Of a DNA stretch of 64,000 nucleotides, positions 56,127 to 64,000 are shown piece after piece. Source of the DNA: Betaproteobacteria bacterium (lineage in GTDB: Bacteria > Pseudomonadota > Gammaproteobacteria > Burkholderiales > Usitatibacteraceae). Where the stretch lies: NCBI GenBank assembly GCA_016791265.1, contig JAEUMY010000003.1:1-64000 (forward strand), given 5' to 3'. The stretch's first letter is position 1. Every line of letters starts with the position of its first letter. Under the pieces are notes generated by a model that worked only from the letters and a program-made list of their open reading frames with translations, made no database searches and was not told where the DNA came from. The position numbers were made by a program, and so were the translations under genes.

Positions 56127-57508
56127 CGGTAGCGAGCAAATCGCCTGCGAAAGCGGGTGGCCGCACGCCTGTCGCTCCCAAGGTGGGTTTCGTCTCCCTG
56201 GGCTGCCCCAAGGCGCTGGTCGATTCCGAACAGATCATTACCCAGCTTCGCGCTGAGGGTTACGCCATTTCGCCGACCTATGATGGTGCCGATCTGGTGG
56301 TGGTGAATACCTGCGGCTTCATCGATTCCGCTGTCGAGGAATCGCTGGATGCCATCGGCGAGGCGCTGGCTGAGAACGGCAAGGTCATCGTCACCGGTTG
56401 CCTCGGCGCCCGCGATGGCAAGGCTGGCAATCTGGTGCAGGAAATTCATCCCGCTGTGCTCGCGGTCACCGGCCCGCATGCCAAGGAAGAAGTGATGGCC
56501 GCGGTGCATCTGCACCTGCCGCAACCGCACGATCCCTTTCTCGATCTTTTGCCGCCGCAAGGCATCAAGCTGACACCCAAGCATTACGCGTATCTCAAGA
56601 TTTCCGAAGGCTGCAACCACCGCTGCACCTTCTGCATCATCCCGTCCATGCGTGGCGATCTGGTCAGCCGGCCTGTGGCCAATGTGATGCAGGAAGCCGA
56701 GAACCTGGTGAAGTCCGGCGTGAAGGAACTGCTGGTCATTTCGCAGGACACCAGTGCCTACGGCGTCGATGTGAAGTACCGCACCGGGTTCTGGAACGGC
56801 AAGCCGTTGCGTACACGCATGACCGAATTGTGCGGTGCGCTGGGATCGCTTGGTGCGTGGGTGCGTCTGCACTACGTTTACCCGTATCCGCACGTGGATG
56901 AAGTCGTTCCGCTCATGGCCGAAGGCAAGATCCTTCCCTACCTCGACGTGCCGTTCCAGCACGCCAGCCCGCGCGTGTTGAAGGCGATGAAGCGGCCGGC
57001 CAACTCGGAAAACAACCTCACACGCATCAAGGCTTGGCGCGCGGAGTGCCCTGACATCACCATTCGCTCGACCTTCATCGTCGGTTTCCCTGGTGAGACC
57101 GATGCGGAATTCGAGCAGCTATTGGATTTTCTGCGCGAGGCTCAGTTGGATCGTGTGGGCTGCTTTGAATATTCGCCGGTGGAAGGCGCCAAGGCCAACG
57201 AACTGGCCGCGCATGTGCCGGACGAAGTCAAAGCTGAGCGCAAGGCGAGTTTCATGGATGTGCAGGCGAAGATCAGCGCCGCGAAACTGAAAGCCAAGGT
57301 TGGCAAGGAAATGACGGTGCTGGTTGACGGCATGGGCGATGGTAAAGACAGTGCCAGAATCATCGCGCGGGGTCCCGGCGATGCGCCGGAGATTGATGGG
57401 CTGGTGATCGTATCGGGGGCCAAGGATGCCAAGCCAGGTGATTTCCTCAAAGTGAAGATCACAGATGCGCTGGAGCATGACCTGAAGGCGAAGGTCATCA
57501 ACGCCTGA
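56123..57508 (+). CDS. rimO: Ribosomal protein S12 methylthiotransferase
   Basis: About 461 residues. UPF0004 domain with [10 protein letters not shown] and Cys residues, radical SAM cluster [11 protein letters not shown], and a C-terminal TRAM domain (after about 390). It adds a methylthio group to Asp88/89 of S12. A strong terminator follows. Confidence 0.96.
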   Translation: MTVASKSPAKAGGRTPVAPKVGFVSLGCPKALVDSEQIITQLRAEGYAISPTYDGADLVVVNTCGFIDSAVEESLDAIGEALAENGKVIVTGCLGARDGKAGNLVQEIHPAVLAVTGPHAKEEVMAAVHLHLPQPHDPFLDLLPPQGIKLTPKHYAYLKISEGCNHRCTFCIIPSMRGDLVSRPVANVMQEAENLVKSGVKELLVISQDTSAYGVDVKYRTGFWNGKPLRTRMTELCGALGSLGAWVRLHYVYPYPHVDEVVPLMAEGKILPYLDVPFQHASPRVLKAMKRPANSENNLTRIKAWRAECPDITIRSTFIVGFPGETDAEFEQLLDFLREAQLDRVGCFEYSPVEGAKANELAAHVPDEVKAERKASFMDVQAKISAAKLKAKVGKEMTVLVDGMGDGKDSARIIARGPGDAPEIDGLVIVSGAKDAKPGDFLKVKITDALEHDLKAKVINA

Positions 57509-57545
57509 GTTCGCACATTGCAAACGATCGAAATCAAATGATCGA

Positions 57546-57581
57546 AATGAACAAGGCCCGCATGCGCGGGCCTTGTTCATT
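57546..57581 (+). terminator. Rho-independent terminator after rimO
   Basis: Stem of 14-16 bp (TGAACAAGGCCCGC, loop ATGC, complement). Ends in TTCATT. It lies before the palindrome at 57592. Confidence 0.85.
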
Positions 57582-57591
57582 GACTGGCTCA

Positions 57592-57603
57592 GCGAATATT
57601 CGC
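57592..57603. repeat. Palindrome GCGAATATTCGC, copy 30
   Basis: Convergent gap rimO/glycine-zipper gene; last base is in the stop codon. Confidence 0.97.
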
Positions 57604-58031
57604 TACTGCCGCTGCAACTTCCCGTTTACGATTTTGACCTTGTCGCCGACGCGGAACTGGGACTCGCTGCCAAAGGTGAAGGTGCGCGTGTTGCCTTCCT
57701 CCATCTTCACCAGCACCTGATACTCGGTCTTGGTCTTGGACTTCTTTTCCATTTGGTGGCCGACATAAGCGCCGCCCGCGGCGCCTGCGACAGTGGCGAC
57801 ATCCTTGCCGCGCCCGCCGCCGACCTGATGGCCCAGCACGCCGCCCACGACGCCGCCGGCAATGGCGCCAACGCCGGAGCCTTCACCTTCCTTCTTCACG
57901 GTCTTGAGTTCGGACACGACACCGCACTCAGGGCATTTCTTGGCATGGGCGGGATCTGCCCATAGTGCGGTCGCAAGTCCAATGACGCCCGTGGTGATCA
58001 CGGCGGACAGCATGCAGCGATTCAATTTCAT
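57603..58031 (-). CDS. Glycine-zipper outer-membrane protein
   Basis: About 142 residues starting MKLNRCMLSAVITTG at 58031, with a signal peptide ending near AHAKK. A CPEC pair follows, then a glycine-zipper VGAIAGGVVGGVLGHQVGG and GGAYVGHQ, as in SlyB/Rick_17kDa proteins of the outer membrane. The C-terminal part is a small beta domain. The palindrome (57592-57603) overlaps its stop codon. Function unknown. Confidence 0.85.
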   Translation of the reverse strand: MKLNRCMLSAVITTGVIGLATALWADPAHAKKCPECGVVSELKTVKKEGEGSGVGAIAGGVVGGVLGHQVGGGRGKDVATVAGAAGGAYVGHQMEKKSKTKTEYQVLVKMEEGNTRTFTFGSESQFRVGDKVKIVNGKLQRQ

Positions 58032-58102
58032 GGCTTTCTCCTCGATGAAGAACAGGGTCAGTGTACGCCTAACATCCATGCCTGCAAACGGTGGACGAAC
58101 GA

Positions 58103-59617
58103 TCACTCCGCCTTCAATTGCGGAAACAGAATGACGTCGCGAATCGACGGGCTGTCGGTCAGCAGCATCACTAGACGGTCAATGCCGATGCCCTCGCCAC
58201 CGGTGGGCGGCAGGCCATATTCCAGCGCGCGAATGTAGTCGGCGTCGTAGTGCATGGCCTCGTGGTCGCCGGCTTCCTTCTGCTTCACCTGGGCCATGAA
58301 GCGCGCGGCCTGGTCCTCCGGATCATTCAGTTCCGAGAAGCCATTGGCCAGCTCGCGGCCGGCGATGAAGAGCTCGAAGCGGTCGGTGACGCCAGGATGC
58401 TTGTCATTGGCGCGCGCCAGCGGCGACACCTCCACCGGGTAGTCGATGATGAAGGTCGGCTGGATGAGTAGGGGTTCGGCGGTTTCCTCGAAGTACAGCA
58501 GCTGCAGCTCACCCAAGGTGATTTCACCCTTGATGTCGTGGCCCTTCTTCTTCAGTGCGTTGGTGAGGAACACTTTGTCACTCAGCTGCTCATCGTTGTG
58601 CTCGGGGAAGTACTTCTTCACCGCCTGCACCATGGTCAGCCGGTCGAACGGTTTGCCCATATCGATGTCCTGGCCCTGGTACTTCACCAGGGTGGTGCCC
58701 AGCACGCGCTGGGTCACATCCTTCAGCAACGCCTCGGTGAAGTTCATCAGGTCCACGTAGTCCTGATAGGCCCCGTAGAACTCCATCATGGTGAACTCGG
58801 GGTTGTGGCGCGTGGACATGCCTTCGTTGCGGAAATTGCGGTTGATCTCGAACACGCGCTCAAGACCGCCCACTACCAGCCGCTTCAGATAGAGCTCCGG
58901 TGCGATGCGTAAATACAGCTCCATGTCCAGCGTGTTGTGGTGAGTGATGAAGGGACGCGCCGCCGCACCGCCGGGGATGGGATGCATCATCGGCGTTTCC
59001 ACTTCCAGGTACTCATGGCGAACCATGAAGTCACGGATGGTCTGCACGACCTTGGAACGGATTTCAAAGGTCTTCCGCGTCTCCGGGCTCATGATGAGAT
59101 CGACATAGCGCATGCGGTACTTCTGCTCCATGTCGGTCAGGCCGTGGAATTTTTCCGGCAGCGGGCGCAGCGACTTGGACAAGAGGCGCAGGCTCGTTAC
59201 CTGCACCGTAAGTTCACCGGTCTTGGTCTTGAAGAGCGTGCCTTCCGCGCCGAGGATGTCGCCGATGTCCCAGTGCTTGAACGCCTCATGCACCTCGGCG
59301 CCAGTCTGGTCGTTGTTGATGTAGAGCTGGATGCGGCCTGTCCGATCCTGGATGGTGGCGAAGCTCGCCTTGCCCATCACGCGCTTCAGCATCATGCGGC
59401 CGGAGACACAGACCGTGACCGGGCTGGCTTCCAGGTCTTCCTTGGATTTGCCGCCATGCGCCTCGTGCAGCGAATGCGCCAGGTCGCGCGGGCGGAAATC
59501 ATTGGGAAAGGCGATGCCGCCCGGGCTGGTTTCCCGCAGCTTGGCCAGCTTGGCGCGGCGCTCCGCGATGATCTGGTTTTCGTCGACGGGCGGCGTGGCG
59601 TTGTTGTTCTCGGTCAT
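58103..59617 (-). CDS. lysS: Lysyl-tRNA synthetase
   Basis: About 504 residues, class II. N-terminal OB-fold tRNA-binding domain (about 60-150) and catalytic core with motif 2 [20 protein letters not shown] and motif 3 [15 protein letters not shown]. It charges tRNA-Lys. It follows prfB by 43 bp on the same strand, the usual prfB-lysS operon. A one-mismatch palindrome (59631-59642) lies between them. Confidence 0.97.
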   Translation of the reverse strand: MTENNNATPPVDENQIIAERRAKLAKLRETSPGGIAFPNDFRPRDLAHSLHEAHGGKSKEDLEASPVTVCVSGRMMLKRVMGKASFATIQDRTGRIQLYINNDQTGAEVHEAFKHWDIGDILGAEGTLFKTKTGELTVQVTSLRLLSKSLRPLPEKFHGLTDMEQKYRMRYVDLIMSPETRKTFEIRSKVVQTIRDFMVRHEYLEVETPMMHPIPGGAAARPFITHHNTLDMELYLRIAPELYLKRLVVGGLERVFEINRNFRNEGMSTRHNPEFTMMEFYGAYQDYVDLMNFTEALLKDVTQRVLGTTLVKYQGQDIDMGKPFDRLTMVQAVKKYFPEHNDEQLSDKVFLTNALKKKGHDIKGEITLGELQLLYFEETAEPLLIQPTFIIDYPVEVSPLARANDKHPGVTDRFELFIAGRELANGFSELNDPEDQAARFMAQVKQKEAGDHEAMHYDADYIRALEYGLPPTGGEGIGIDRLVMLLTDSPSIRDVILFPQLKAE

Positions 59618-59660
59618 GTCAGAAGTCCTTGCGAGTATTCGCGTGGGCCGTGGCCCGGGT

Positions 59661-60765
59661 TCATATACCTTGCTTCAGAGAGGCCGTGATGAAATCATCC
59701 AGGTCGCCATCCAGCACAGACTTGGTATTGCTGATTTCCACGTTGGTGCGCAGATCCTTGATGCGGCTGTTGTCCAGTACGTAGCTGCGGATCTGGTGGC
59801 CCCAGCCCACGTCGGTCTTGCTGGCTTCCAGCTTGTCCTGCTCCTCGCGGCGCTTGCGCATCTCCAGCTCGAAGAGCTTGGACTTCAGCATCTGCATGGC
59901 TTCGGCCCGGTTGCGGTGCTGCGAGCGGTCGTTCTGGCAGCTCACCACGATGCCGGTCGGGTTGTGCGTGATGCGCACGGCCGAGTCGGTCTTGTTGATG
60001 TGCTGGCCACCGGCGCCGGACGCGCGATAGGTGTCGATGCGGAGATCCGCCGGATTGACCTCGACCTCGAACGAGTCGTCGATTTCCGGCGACACGAACA
60101 CGCTGGCGAACGAGGTATGGCGTCCGCCGGAAGAATCGAAGGGTGACTTCCGCACCAGGCGATGCACGCCCGTCTCGGTGCGCAGATGACCGTAGGCATA
60201 GTCGCCGGCGATCTTGATCGTGGCGCTCTTGATGCCTGCGACTTCACCGTCCGACTGTTCCATGACCTCGGCCTTGAAGCCCTTGCGTTCGGCATAGCGG
60301 AGGTATTGGCGGAGCAGCATCGACGCCCAGTCCTGCGCCTCGGTACCACCCGCGCCGGACTGGATGTCCAGGAAGCAGTTGAGCGGGTCCGCCGGGTTGT
60401 TGAACATGCGGCGGAATTCAAGGCCGGCGACGAGTTCTTCGATGCCCTTCGCGTCATCGGCGACTGCGAGCAGGGTGTCGTCGTCACTGTCCGCCTTGGC
60501 CATGTCGAACAGCTCGCGCGAATCGGAGAGGCCGCCGTCGATCCTCACCAGCGAGCCAACCACTTCATCCAGCGCTTTCTTTTCGCGGCCCAAGTCCTGG
60601 GCGCGTTTCGGGTCATCCCAGATCTTGGGATCTTCTACGAGGTGGGCGACTTCTTCGAGACGACGTTGCTTGCCGTCGAAGTCAAAGATACCTCCGCAGC
60701 TCGGCCGCGCGCGAGGCGAGGTCGGCCAGGTGGTTCTGGATGGCGTTCAGTTGATCGGCTTCCAT
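59661..60765 (-). CDS. prfB: Peptide chain release factor 2, programmed +1 frameshift
   Basis: Starts [15 protein letters not shown] at 60765. After 27 codons (RRYL) an in-frame TGA (60682-60684) interrupts; the site CTTTGAC preceded by GGAGGTAT is the classic RF2 +1 slip with its internal Shine-Dalgarno, so the frame continues from 60681. The rest has the GGQ-containing [15 protein letters not shown] and the SPF motif in KSPFDSS. RF2 recognises UAA and UGA. The frameshift autoregulates it. Confidence 0.95.
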
Positions 60766-60830
60766 GATGCAGGTCTTCTTCTTGAATTCAGTAAGGCGCG
60801 GATTATAGCCGAGCGGCCACCCGCCAGACG

Positions 60831-61799
60831 CTATTTGCGGGGCTTTTCGGTCAAGAAAAGCCTGCTGATGACCGGCCGGTGATCCGAGTCGATATCGGGG
60901 CCGACGCGGCGCTCCACCAGCGTCCAATGCGGCGACGCCAAAACGTGGTCGATGGGGATGCCCAGCCAGTGGACACTGGCGTGCCAGGTGCCGGGATAGG
61001 CGCCCGAGGCACGATGAAAGCCTGCGCGGGCGGGGACAGTGAATGCATCGGACCAGGGCGATGCATTGAAGTCGCCGGCCATCAGGGCGGGCCGTCCATG
61101 TCGTGTGTGTTGCAGGGCTTCGTTCGCCAGCACCTGATCGCGTTCACGCGCGAAGGCGGCCGAAATGGGCGGCATGGGATGGACCACACTGACAACGAGC
61201 ATCGTGCCCTGCCAGTCCACCGTTGCGCGAAGCAGGGGAATGCCGCTGGGTGACTCTTCGAGCTTGAGCCCCGTGATCGGGTGCTTCGACATCAGCGCGA
61301 GGCCGAAGGGGTCGTTGCGCGGCAGCCGCACCTGATGCGGCCATTCGGGCCATGCCGTCAGCGCCTTCGCGGCGCCCGGGCCAAGTTCAGTCAGGAATAC
61401 CAGGCCCGCCGCTTCCTCATCCAGCAGTGCGCGCAGTCTCGCCGGATCGTCATTGCCGAAGTGCAGATTGGCCGTGATGATTTTGATCGTTCTCTCTGAA
61501 TCGCCATCCCCAGCCGGCAGCGTTGCGGATGCGCTCAGCCAAGGCAGCGCCAGAGCAGGCAGAAGCGCCAGCCAGCGCCTGTCGCGGGCAAGCCAGACCA
61601 AGCCGAGAACGCTGGCGGCCAGCGTGATGGCGTAGAGCGCCTGCCAATGCGCAGCCAGGTCCGTCAACCACCAGATCGCCTCGAGTTCGGTGCGGGCCAG
61701 CGCTCGCGCCAACCACGGCATGAGCAATCCGGCGCAGCAGAGCGTTGCGAATATTCGCAATCGGCGAACGATGGCAAGACGTAGCGTGTTGCGGTCCAT
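60831..61799 (-). CDS. Endonuclease/exonuclease/phosphatase family membrane protein
   Basis: About 322 residues starting MDRNTLRLAIVRRLRIF at 61799. Three N-terminal hydrophobic segments (to about 90) precede an EEP-fold domain with IITANLHFGNDD, GLVFLTELGP, SVVHPMPP, AGDFNASPW and DHRPVISRLF, the metal-dependent phosphodiesterase/DNase I-type signature. Substrate unknown (nucleic acid, lipid or inositol phosphate). It sits between recJ and prfB, which are adjacent in E. coli. An exact palindrome (61747-61758) reads RIFA. Confidence 0.86.
   Translation of the reverse strand: MDRNTLRLAIVRRLRIFATLCCAGLLMPWLARALARTELEAIWWLTDLAAHWQALYAITLAASVLGLVWLARDRRWLALLPALALPWLSASATLPAGDGDSERTIKIITANLHFGNDDPARLRALLDEEAAGLVFLTELGPGAAKALTAWPEWPHQVRLPRNDPFGLALMSKHPITGLKLEESPSGIPLLRATVDWQGTMLVVSVVHPMPPISAAFARERDQVLANEALQHTRHGRPALMAGDFNASPWSDAFTVPARAGFHRASGAYPGTWHASVHWLGIPIDHVLASPHWTLVERRVGPDIDSDHRPVISRLFLTEKPRK
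61747..61758. repeat. Palindrome GCGAATATTCGC, copy 31
   Basis: Near the start of the EEP-family gene, reads RIFA. Confidence 0.97.
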
Positions 61800-63502
61800 C
61801 ACGCCCAGTGATTCAACACCAGCTGCAACGTCGTCTCGCCCCGGAACTCGTTCATCTGCGGGCGATACACCGCGTCGATCTTCGCGGGCAGGCGGTCGGC
61901 GTAATTGAAGAGCATCGCGTCCAGGGTGCGGCCCTGTTGCGCCACTTTCAGCTTGAGGTGCTTCTCGCCCACCACGCGTTGTTCCAGCACGCGGAAGTGG
62001 CCCTGCCACTGCGGTGCGGCGAATCCCTGGCCCCAGACCTCGGCCTCGATGCGGCGCACGAAGTCGGCGGAGAGATCGTCGTCGCCCAACTCGCCGTCGA
62101 CTTCGATCTGGCGGTTGAGATCGGCCGGCGCCAGCCACTCGCGCGCAACTTTTTCGAGCGCGGCTTTGAACGCCGGCAGGGCGTTGGGCGGCAACGTCAG
62201 CCCGGCCGCAGCGGCGTGGCCGCCGAATTTGAGGATGAGATCAGGATGGCGCTTGGACACCAGATCGAGAGCATCGCGCAGATGCAGCGCGCTGATGGAA
62301 CGGCCCGAGCCTTTTAGGTTCCCCTCGTTGTCGCGCGCGAACGCGATCACGGGGCGGTGGAACTTGTCCTTCACCCGCGAGGCCAGAATGCCGACGACAC
62401 CTTGGTGCCAGTTCTCTTCGAAAAGGCACAGCGTGGCGCGCTGCTCGACTTCGGCGGCGTCAACGTCCTCCAGCCGGGCAAAGGCCTCGGCCTGCATGTC
62501 GCCTTCAATGGCGCGGCGTTCGCGATTGAGCGCGTCCAGCTCGCGGGCCAGGCGCTGTGCCGTCGCGTCATCGTTGCTGATGAGGCATTCGATGCCGAGC
62601 GACATGTCGTCCAGCCGCCCGGCCGCGTTGAGGCGCGGGCCGGCCACGAAGCCGAGGTCATACGCGGTGGCCTTCGCGAAGTCGCGCCCGGCGGCGAAGA
62701 AGAGGGCCTTCACGCCCGGCTGCATGCGGCCGGCGCGAATGCGCTGCAGGCCTTGATGCACCAGCACGCGATTGTTGCTGTCCAGCTTGACCACATCCGC
62801 GACCGTGCCCAGCGCCACCAGATCCAGCAGATCAGCGAGGTTGGGCTCGGCCTTGCCAGCGAATGCGCCACGCTCACGCAACGCTGCCCTCAGCGCCAGC
62901 ATCACGTAGAACATCACGCCCACCCCCGCGAGGTTCTTGCTCGGGAATCCGCACTCGGGCTGGTTGGGGTTGATGATGCACGCGGCGTCCGGCAGGCGAT
63001 CACCCGGCAGATGGTGGTCGGTCACCAGCACGCGCATGCCGAGGCGGTTGGCTTCGGCCACGCCGTCCACGCTGGCGATGCCGTTGTCGACAGTGATGAT
63101 CCAGTCGGGCGACTGTTCGGCGGCGAGACGCACGATCTCGGGTGTCAGCCCATAGCCGTATTCGAAGCGATTCGGCACGATGAAGCTCACTCGCGCACCC
63201 ATCGCGGTCAGCGCGCGCAGCCCCACGGCGCAGGCCGTGGCGCCGTCCGCGTCGTAATCCGCGACGATGAGGAGCTTTTCTTGCCGCGCGATGGCATCGG
63301 CGAGAAGCGTGGCGGCATCGCGAATATTCGCAAGGCCGGCCGGCGCGATCAATGCATCCAGTTGCGTGCGCAGCTCCGCCGCCTCCCGCACCCCCCGCGC
63401 CGCATAGAGGCGCGCGAGCCTGGGGTCCACGCCTGATGCGGCCAGGGCGGCGGCGGCGGCGGGGTCAGTCTCGCGCTGGACGATGCGGGTGATGTCAGCC
63501 AT
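61799..63502 (-). CDS. recJ: Single-stranded-DNA-specific exonuclease RecJ
   Basis: About 567 residues, typical RecJ length. DHH motifs VADYDADGATACAVG, TVDNGIASVDG, VTDHHLPG and NPNQPEC bind manganese; the DHHA1 domain with GGHAAAAGLTL and an OB-fold region follow. It degrades ssDNA 5' to 3' in repair. An exact palindrome (63320-63331) reads ANIR. The next gene starts in its stop. Confidence 0.96.
   Translation of the reverse strand: MADITRIVQRETDPAAAAALAASGVDPRLARLYAARGVREAAELRTQLDALIAPAGLANIRDAATLLADAIARQEKLLIVADYDADGATACAVGLRALTAMGARVSFIVPNRFEYGYGLTPEIVRLAAEQSPDWIITVDNGIASVDGVAEANRLGMRVLVTDHHLPGDRLPDAACIINPNQPECGFPSKNLAGVGVMFYVMLALRAALRERGAFAGKAEPNLADLLDLVALGTVADVVKLDSNNRVLVHQGLQRIRAGRMQPGVKALFFAAGRDFAKATAYDLGFVAGPRLNAAGRLDDMSLGIECLISNDDATAQRLARELDALNRERRAIEGDMQAEAFARLEDVDAAEVEQRATLCLFEENWHQGVVGILASRVKDKFHRPVIAFARDNEGNLKGSGRSISALHLRDALDLVSKRHPDLILKFGGHAAAAGLTLPPNALPAFKAALEKVAREWLAPADLNRQIEVDGELGDDDLSADFVRRIEAEVWGQGFAAPQWQGHFRVLEQRVVGEKHLKLKVAQQGRTLDAMLFNYADRLPAKIDAVYRPQMNEFRGETTLQLVLNHWA
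63320..63331. repeat. Palindrome GCGAATATTCGC, copy 32
   Basis: Inside recJ, reads ANIR. Confidence 0.97.
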
Positions 63503-63503
63503 G

Positions 63504-64000
63504 TCAGCCGTGCAAATGCGCTGGCCGGCGCGAGCGCCACAGCTTCCACAGATCCAGCCGGGCCAAATGCAGGTACTGCGTGTGCCGCTCTCCCGGGAAC
63601 ACCGCTCGCACCATGGGCAGGCGCTTGTCCCATACCGCCTGCATCACGGGTTGGAACCAGTTGCGCTCCATGGTTTCCAGCGCGGCACGCCAGCCGGCTG
63701 CGTCATGCGCGCGCACTGCACGTGAGAGATCGTCCAGCACCACCAGAGACATGCCAGCTTCAGGCCGCGAGTCATACCAATGGGCGAAGGTGGGTGGCGT
63801 GACGCGGTACTCCGATTTGCCATGCACCGCGAGACCGCGAGTCAGCGTGTCCTCGGAATAAATGAATTCGGGCGCCAGACCAGGCTCGGCGGTGAGCGCG
63901 TCGCCGCCCCAGAACCACACGCTGCTGATGGGCGGTTCGCCACGGGATTCGCGTGCGACGTTGACGGGATGCTCGTGCAGCAGCATCTGGATTTCGTTAC
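63504..64000 (-). CDS. Uncharacterised COG4255-type protein, partial (cut by window end)
   Basis: The frame is open to the right edge, giving at least 165 C-terminal residues. NEIQMLLHEHPVN, ISSVWFWGGD and the Trp/Arg-rich end WKLWRSR resemble the conserved betaproteobacterial protein beside recJ, often called cofactor-independent phosphoglycerate mutase-like. The start is beyond the window. Function unknown. It lies one base before recJ, so the two are probably one operon. Confidence 0.65.
   Translation of the reverse strand, partial: NEIQMLLHEHPVNVARESRGEPPISSVWFWGGDALTAEPGLAPEFIYSEDTLTRGLAVHGKSEYRVTPPTFAHWYDSRPEAGMSLVVLDDLSRAVRAHDAAGWRAALETMERNWFQPVMQAVWDKRLPMVRAVFPGERHTQYLHLARLDLWKLWRSRRPAHLHG

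Overview
The window is GC-rich, gene-dense bacterial chromosome, almost certainly from a betaproteobacterium. The evidence is gene content and order: trxB - Crp/Fnr regulator - ftsK - lolA - (insert) - rarA - serS; recJ - (insert) - prfB - lysS with a programmed frameshift in prfB; bamD divergent from rluD-pgeF; tesA divergent from a YbbA/YbbP-type ABC pair; and a class I PHA locus (phaC, two phaB, phasin, phaR). I cannot name the genus. Most genes are ordinary housekeeping genes in tight operons. No tRNA, rRNA, insertion sequence, prophage or CRISPR array was seen.

Layout: 1-2862 is a small accessory patch. The 3' end of an exonuclease gene is duplicated around a nucleotidyltransferase gene, followed by an AT-richer unknown gene. 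2859-12359 holds a GNAT protein, nadE, glnB, a small membrane protein, exported YciI-type protein, an ArsR/SRPBCC pair, mtfA, an exported DUF2807 protein and purKE. 12376-21288 is an L-Ara4N lipid A modification (arn) locus with ArnA split into two genes separated by a TMEM175-type channel gene. 21318-34013 is the trxB-to-serS block, interrupted between lolA and rarA by a TetR-controlled operon with four-base overlaps (26266-31211). 34010-49730 holds paralogous exported proteins, mltF, ispDF, a kinase with a cyclic-nucleotide domain, mnmH, tesA, the ABC pair, bamD, rluD and pgeF. 49819-57508 holds a ZIP transporter, the PHA genes and rimO. 57603-64000 holds lysS, prfB, an EEP-family enzyme, recJ and a partial gene.

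The strongest unexplained signal is the 12-bp palindrome GCGAATATTCGC. I count 32 exact copies, about one per 2 kb, against a chance expectation well below one. Twenty lie inside genes, never two in one gene, and read as ANIR, RIFA or EYS depending on frame, forcing rare CGA/ATA codons in one frame. Twelve are intergenic. Every one of the six non-overlapping convergent gene gaps holds exactly one copy, while divergent promoter gaps have none except the nadE one. Exact copies far outnumber one-mismatch versions, which argues for active maintenance. The repeat also marks the exact edge of the duplicated exonuclease segment and lies at the lolA edge of the TetR operon insertion. It behaves like the cyanobacterial HIP1 repeat but has a different sequence. 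All counts and coordinates were made by eye.
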